From DAOTWY01 sp003696565 (GTDB lineage Bacteria > Chloroflexota > Anaerolineae > Aggregatilineales > Phototrophicaceae): a stretch of DNA of 64,000 nt. The position numbers and the translations under genes were made by a program. Where the stretch lies: contig DAOTWY010000042.1 in the NCBI GenBank assembly GCA_034435635.1, positions 3,009-67,008 on the forward strand, written 5' to 3'. The notes under the pieces are model-generated. The model did not search any database, was not told where the DNA came from, and saw nothing but the letters and a program-made list of their open reading frames with translations. Shown piece by piece: positions 60,260 to 64,000 of the stretch. Numbering within the stretch: position 1 is the first letter of the stretch; every line of letters starts with the position of its first letter.

Positions 60260-61987
60260 ATGGATTGTGCGATGAAACAAGTCAGGAATCCTGTACTATT
60301 TTTAGGGTTATTATTCCTGATCGCTTATCGATTTCGTCGATGGATCATCGCTCGTATCCTCAGGCTCCCTAACCCAACCACAAATGTCAGTGTAAAAACT
60401 GGCTTACACATTCCAATGCAGGATGGCATCAAATTAGCAGCAGACCATTATATGCCATCATCTCCTGGAACATACCCAACTGTTTTAATTCGCTCACCTT
60501 ATGGACGCAATGCTGATGCCAGTGTGTTTGGTTGGCTATTAGCCTTTATGGCGCAGCGTTTTGCTGAACGTGGTTATCACGTTTTAGTACAAGATGTGCG
60601 TGGACGGTTTGATTCCGAGGGGGAATTTGTTCCGTATTTTAATGAAAAACAAGATGGCTTAGATACATTAGCATGGCTAGAACAACAACTCTGGTTTAAT
60701 GGTGATGTTGCTACCTGGGGGTCAAGCTATTTGGGCATTGTTCAGTGGGTCATTGCCGGTGATTCGCCTTCAATTAAAGCGATTGTTCCGGTGATTACCG
60801 GCTCCAATCTGCGTGAGATTCTCTATCCAGATGGCGCGTTTGATTTGGGTCTGGCAATGCGATGGTTATCTGTTTTTCATTATCTGGATGATTATCGTAC
60901 CCGTCCATTGTTGTTTGCTTTGCGCATGTGGTCACAGATTGAACGCGGTATTCAACCCGCTTTTGAACATTTGCCAATAGGTGAGAGCGATGCGTTAGCC
61001 TTAGGCGAACCAGTTGCATTTTATCGCTTTTGGCTGGAACATGCTGATGAAAATGATGAAATTTGGCAGCAAGCAATGCGCGATATTGACGTTTCACGAG
61101 TTGATAAACCTGCCCATTTAATTGGGGGGTGGTATGATTTTTTCTTGCGGGCGTTACTTAAAGATTATGAAACATTGCGTGCCAATGGGCATCAACCATA
61201 CTTAACTATTGGTCCCTGGCATCATTTCAACGCTATGGTCAGTTGGGTTGATCTTCGAGAAGGGATTACATGGTTTGATGCACACTTAAAGGGTGATGTC
61301 TCTCGGTTAAGACAAAAACCCGTACGATTATATGTGATGGGGATTAACCAGTGGCGTGATTATGACGAATTCCCACCCAAAGCGACACCCACACCACTTT
61401 ATTTACGAGAAGCCAATGGATTATCACTACACCCTTGTGATTTGTCTGAATCATATGATACATACCGTTATGATCCAACGAACCCCACACCAAGCGTTGG
61501 CGGAACGGTGTTTAGCCCCTGGGCTGGCGGTGCGCATGATAATCGTCGTTTAGAAGCGCGGGACGATGTGTTGATCTTCACCACGCAGCCATTATTACAA
61601 CCAATTGAGATTATTGGACGAGTGACGCTACAACTCTATGTGCGCTCATCCTTGCAATATACCGATTTCTTTGGGCGTGTGTGTGATGTAGACCCATCTG
61701 GGCGTTCAACTAATGTATGCGATGGGTTGGTGCGAATCATACCAGGGAAGGGTGAACCACAACCTGATGGCACATTGTGTGTTGAAATTGACCTGTGGGC
61801 AACAGCCTATCACTTCAAAAAAGGGCATGCTATACGGTTACAAGTTTCTAGTGGGGCACATCCACGTTGGAGCCGTAATCCTGGTACTGGTGAACCCATT
61901 GCAACTGCCAAAACCTGTAAACCGGCAGATCAAACGATCTATCATGATCAATCACATCCCTCAGCTGTGATCCTCCCCATTATTTAA
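60260..61987 (+). CDS. CocE/NonD-family hydrolase (X-Pro dipeptidyl-peptidase-like)
   Basis: 575 residues (ATG at 60272 is an alternative start; neither has a strong site). A basic N-terminal anchor helix (NPVLFLGLLFLIAYRFRRWI) precedes the alpha/beta-hydrolase domain: nucleophile in WGSSYLGIVQW, DVRGRFDSEGEF, an Asp near GGWYDF and His in IGPWHHFN. A C-terminal jelly-roll domain (about 400-575) follows, as in CocE. Members cleave esters, amides or X-Pro dipeptides. Substrate unknown. Confidence 0.9.
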   Translation: MDCAMKQVRNPVLFLGLLFLIAYRFRRWIIARILRLPNPTTNVSVKTGLHIPMQDGIKLAADHYMPSSPGTYPTVLIRSPYGRNADASVFGWLLAFMAQRFAERGYHVLVQDVRGRFDSEGEFVPYFNEKQDGLDTLAWLEQQLWFNGDVATWGSSYLGIVQWVIAGDSPSIKAIVPVITGSNLREILYPDGAFDLGLAMRWLSVFHYLDDYRTRPLLFALRMWSQIERGIQPAFEHLPIGESDALALGEPVAFYRFWLEHADENDEIWQQAMRDIDVSRVDKPAHLIGGWYDFFLRALLKDYETLRANGHQPYLTIGPWHHFNAMVSWVDLREGITWFDAHLKGDVSRLRQKPVRLYVMGINQWRDYDEFPPKATPTPLYLREANGLSLHPCDLSESYDTYRYDPTNPTPSVGGTVFSPWAGGAHDNRRLEARDDVLIFTTQPLLQPIEIIGRVTLQLYVRSSLQYTDFFGRVCDVDPSGRSTNVCDGLVRIIPGKGEPQPDGTLCVEIDLWATAYHFKKGHAIRLQVSSGAHPRWSRNPGTGEPIATAKTCKPADQTIYHDQSHPSAVILPII

Positions 61988-62090
61988 CCCCAAAATTTCA
62001 ATAATCTAACTAATCTTATGTGAAATTAAGTTAGCTTGCTGTATAATCTATGTTAAAGGATGTTAAATAATAACAAATTAGGTTTTCATT

Positions 62091-63605
62091 ATGGCTTCTC
62101 CACCAGATAATAGTCTTCCAACAAACATTGATTTCGCAACGGATGTTAAGTCTGACCGCCTGAATATATTGTGGCGGGTCACAGTTGGTATTTGTGTTTT
62201 TTTACTCATCGTAACGTTTACATTTGCACCAACAACGGATCTAAGTCCAACAATATGGGCTTTCCCGCCAATTATTTTGATGGGCTTTTGTTTTGCGACC
62301 AATTTAGTATTAAAACGTCAGCATTTTGACACCGCGGCAATTGTCTACACCGTTGGATGGATAGCTGCTATCACGATTGCGCTGACTGAGACGGACGATC
62401 AAATTGCGGAAATTGTTCCGTTTTTCTTTGTGCCAGTTGTTTTTATGGCTGGCTTGCTTTTGCGTCCTGTTTTAACGTTTTTGGTCGCAATCGTTTCTGC
62501 TGTTTTGACTGTGCTTGTACCGTTCTTAGCTGTCGGTGGCTGGGATTTGTTTGGCGCACATCCCATGATTGCCATCATTTTGATGTTTTTGAGTGCCTCT
62601 TTAGCGGCACAAGTTACCGGTGAACTATACGCTGTAACAGAATGGGCATTGTTGAACTATCAACGTGAACGTAATAGTAACTTTGAACTGTTTGAAAGCC
62701 GTAACGAACTCCGCCGCAGCCTCAAGCGGAGTCAAGTTTTGGGGGAACGTTTACAAGAGGCAAACCGTGAGCTTGAAGCAGCCAAAGAAGCTGCAGAAGC
62801 TGCTAAAAATTTCCGCGGGCAGTTCTTAGCCAATATGAGCCATGAATTACGCACGCCTCTCAATGCCATTATTGGCTTTAGCGAAACCATGCTCAAATTC
62901 CCCATGATGTATGATGATGAACCTTTGCCGCAGGCTTATCATGCAGATTTGAATCAAATTTATACCAGTGGGCAACAACTTTTGCACTTGATTAATGACA
63001 TTCTTGACCTGGCAAGGGTGGATGCTGGTAAGCTGGAAATTTACATGCAACGTGTCGAGTTGAATGATGTTATTCAAATGGTTTTGGCAACAGCAAATGG
63101 GTTAATTGGGAGCAAGCCGATTGAACTCAAGACAGACTTACCCTCACCATTACCAGATGTTTGGGCGGATGAGGCGCGTGTACGGCAGGTTCTCTTAAAC
63201 CTTTACAGTAACGCAGTCAAATTTACCGAACAGGGATCAATTACCCTCAAGATACAAACAACTGATGAGGGAGTGCAATTTAGTGTAACGGATACCGGTT
63301 CCGGTATACCCGAAAATCAATTAGAAGCGATTTTTGAAGAATTCAAGCAAGCTGAGGGGTCTGGTGGGCGTGACCCACGTGCCGGGTCTGGCTTAGGTTT
63401 GGCAATTTCTCGTCAGTTACTTGGCTTAATGAATGGGCGAATTTGGGCAGAAAGCAAAGTAGGAGAGGGAAGCACTTTCCATTTTGTGCTGCAACCCTAT
63501 CACAAAGATAAAGTGACAACGATGGAAACAACAGTAATACCGAATGATACTGGCACTGTACCTTCACCGCTGAAATCTGAGACAAGCGAGGAGGCAACGA
63601 CCTGA
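62091..63605 (+). CDS. Membrane sensor histidine kinase
   Basis: 504 residues: an N-terminal block of about five to six membrane helices (28-175) with little extracellular sequence, a coiled-coil linker (about 190-240), HisKA with FLANMSHELRTPLNA (phospho-acceptor His251) and HATPase motifs (NLYSNAVKF, DTGSGIPE, GSGLGLAIS). A Thr/Ser-rich tail ends the protein. The TGATG junction couples it to the response regulator. Signal unknown. Confidence 0.93.
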   Translation: MASPPDNSLPTNIDFATDVKSDRLNILWRVTVGICVFLLIVTFTFAPTTDLSPTIWAFPPIILMGFCFATNLVLKRQHFDTAAIVYTVGWIAAITIALTETDDQIAEIVPFFFVPVVFMAGLLLRPVLTFLVAIVSAVLTVLVPFLAVGGWDLFGAHPMIAIILMFLSASLAAQVTGELYAVTEWALLNYQRERNSNFELFESRNELRRSLKRSQVLGERLQEANRELEAAKEAAEAAKNFRGQFLANMSHELRTPLNAIIGFSETMLKFPMMYDDEPLPQAYHADLNQIYTSGQQLLHLINDILDLARVDAGKLEIYMQRVELNDVIQMVLATANGLIGSKPIELKTDLPSPLPDVWADEARVRQVLLNLYSNAVKFTEQGSITLKIQTTDEGVQFSVTDTGSGIPENQLEAIFEEFKQAEGSGGRDPRAGSGLGLAISRQLLGLMNGRIWAESKVGEGSTFHFVLQPYHKDKVTTMETTVIPNDTGTVPSPLKSETSEEATT

Positions 63606-64000
63606 TGAGAATTTTGTACGTGGAAGACAACATGGCAAACGTCTCTCTTGTCAAGCGCGTTGCTCGTAATCATGAAGTTATCAATTATGTTGACGGTGAC
63701 GAAGCTTTGGCAAATTTTGAAAGAGATAACCCTGATCTAGTTTTAATGGATATTCAACTTTCCGGGCGGTTAACTGGGCTGGATGTTGTGCGCACCCTGC
63801 GTGAGCGTGGGCATCAATTGCCCATTATTGCAGTCACTGCCTATGCAATGGTTGGGGATCGTGAGCGGTGTTTAGCAGCTGGTTGTGATGACTATATTGC
63901 TAAACCTTTGCCAATTCCCACATTGGTGGCTTTATTTGCCAAACGCGAAAAAGAGTTACAACAAAAAGCCCCAGAAGCACCTACTTCAGAAACACCACAA
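63605..64000 (+). CDS. Response regulator, cut by the window edge
   Basis: 132 visible residues with no stop before the edge. Receiver domain: acidic pair in YVEDN, phospho-acceptor Asp49 in LVLMDIQ, switch Thr in AVTAYAM and Lys100 in IAKPL. The start overlaps the kinase stop by one base (TGATG). Residues after about 120 turn polar and Pro-rich, so an output domain, or none, may follow beyond the edge. Confidence 0.93.
   Translation, partial: MRILYVEDNMANVSLVKRVARNHEVINYVDGDEALANFERDNPDLVLMDIQLSGRLTGLDVVRTLRERGHQLPIIAVTAYAMVGDRERCLAAGCDDYIAKPLPIPTLVALFAKREKELQQKAPEAPTSETPQ

Overview
This 64 kb window is a gene-dense chromosomal segment of moderate GC with no mobile elements, phage genes or CRISPR array. 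Several things suggest a Chloroflexota bacterium, perhaps related to Anaerolineae. They are a System I cytochrome c maturation locus with a Cys-type CcmE and a four-Cys CcmH, a b6-type Rieske/cytochrome b complex with odd extensions, an ETF:menaquinone-oxidoreductase-like protein, many Thr/Pro-rich secreted lipoproteins, and the lack of outer-membrane biogenesis genes. This placement is an inference; no rRNA is present.

Layout. 1-12.2 kb (all minus): a respiratory block. Rieske protein, cytochrome b and a di-haem cytochrome c form one unit, followed by a mono-haem cytochrome c, a small membrane protein, and then ccmE-F-H-G-I, a large cytochrome c lipoprotein, ccmA and ccmB (cut by the window edge). 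Three similar Crp/Fnr-type palindromes lie in front of the Rieske unit, the small cytochrome and ccmE. 12.4-20 kb: corA (with a run of ten G), RNase D, tadA, tRNA-Ser(CGA), a LOG protein, a DUF1684 protein, a split ThrE-type exporter (yjjP/yjjB), tRNA-Asn(GTT) and a GNAT-like protein. 20-31 kb: a solute-binding lipoprotein, a dienelactone-hydrolase-like protein lacking its nucleophile, an M42 peptidase, coaX, a GH13 amylase with malQ, hisS and a DinB-like protein. 31-38 kb: a membrane Fe-S protein resembling ETF:menaquinone oxidoreductase, a secreted protein, lpd and sucCD. 39-44 kb: two HAD phosphatases and a divergent SerA, then two lipoproteins. 44-47 kb: infC-rpmI-rplT and an rRNA/tRNA methyltransferase. 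46.8-54.5 kb: a fatty-acid oxidation locus (TetR, SDR, two acyl-CoA dehydrogenases, FadN-type fusion, thiolase). 54.7-56 kb: lysA. 55.9-60 kb (minus): patatin lipase, a WS/DGAT acyltransferase fused to an SCP2 lipid-carrier domain, a GNAT protein and a small phasin-like protein. 60-64 kb: a CocE-type hydrolase and a histidine kinase/response regulator pair cut by the edge.

How it fits together. Fatty acids can be stored as neutral lipid by the WS/DGAT-SCP2 fusion, possibly coated by the phasin-like protein, released by the patatin lipase, and degraded by the neighbouring beta-oxidation genes. Electrons from acyl-CoA dehydrogenases would pass through ETF (not in the window) to the membrane Fe-S protein, then menaquinone, then the Rieske/cytochrome b complex and its cytochromes c, whose haem is attached by the Ccm system. 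The lipid-storage cluster with its acyltransferase-SCP2 fusion is the best candidate for an undescribed system. The shared Crp/Fnr-like sites, the unusual Ccm components and the acyl-CoA dehydrogenase pair with one altered catalytic base come next.
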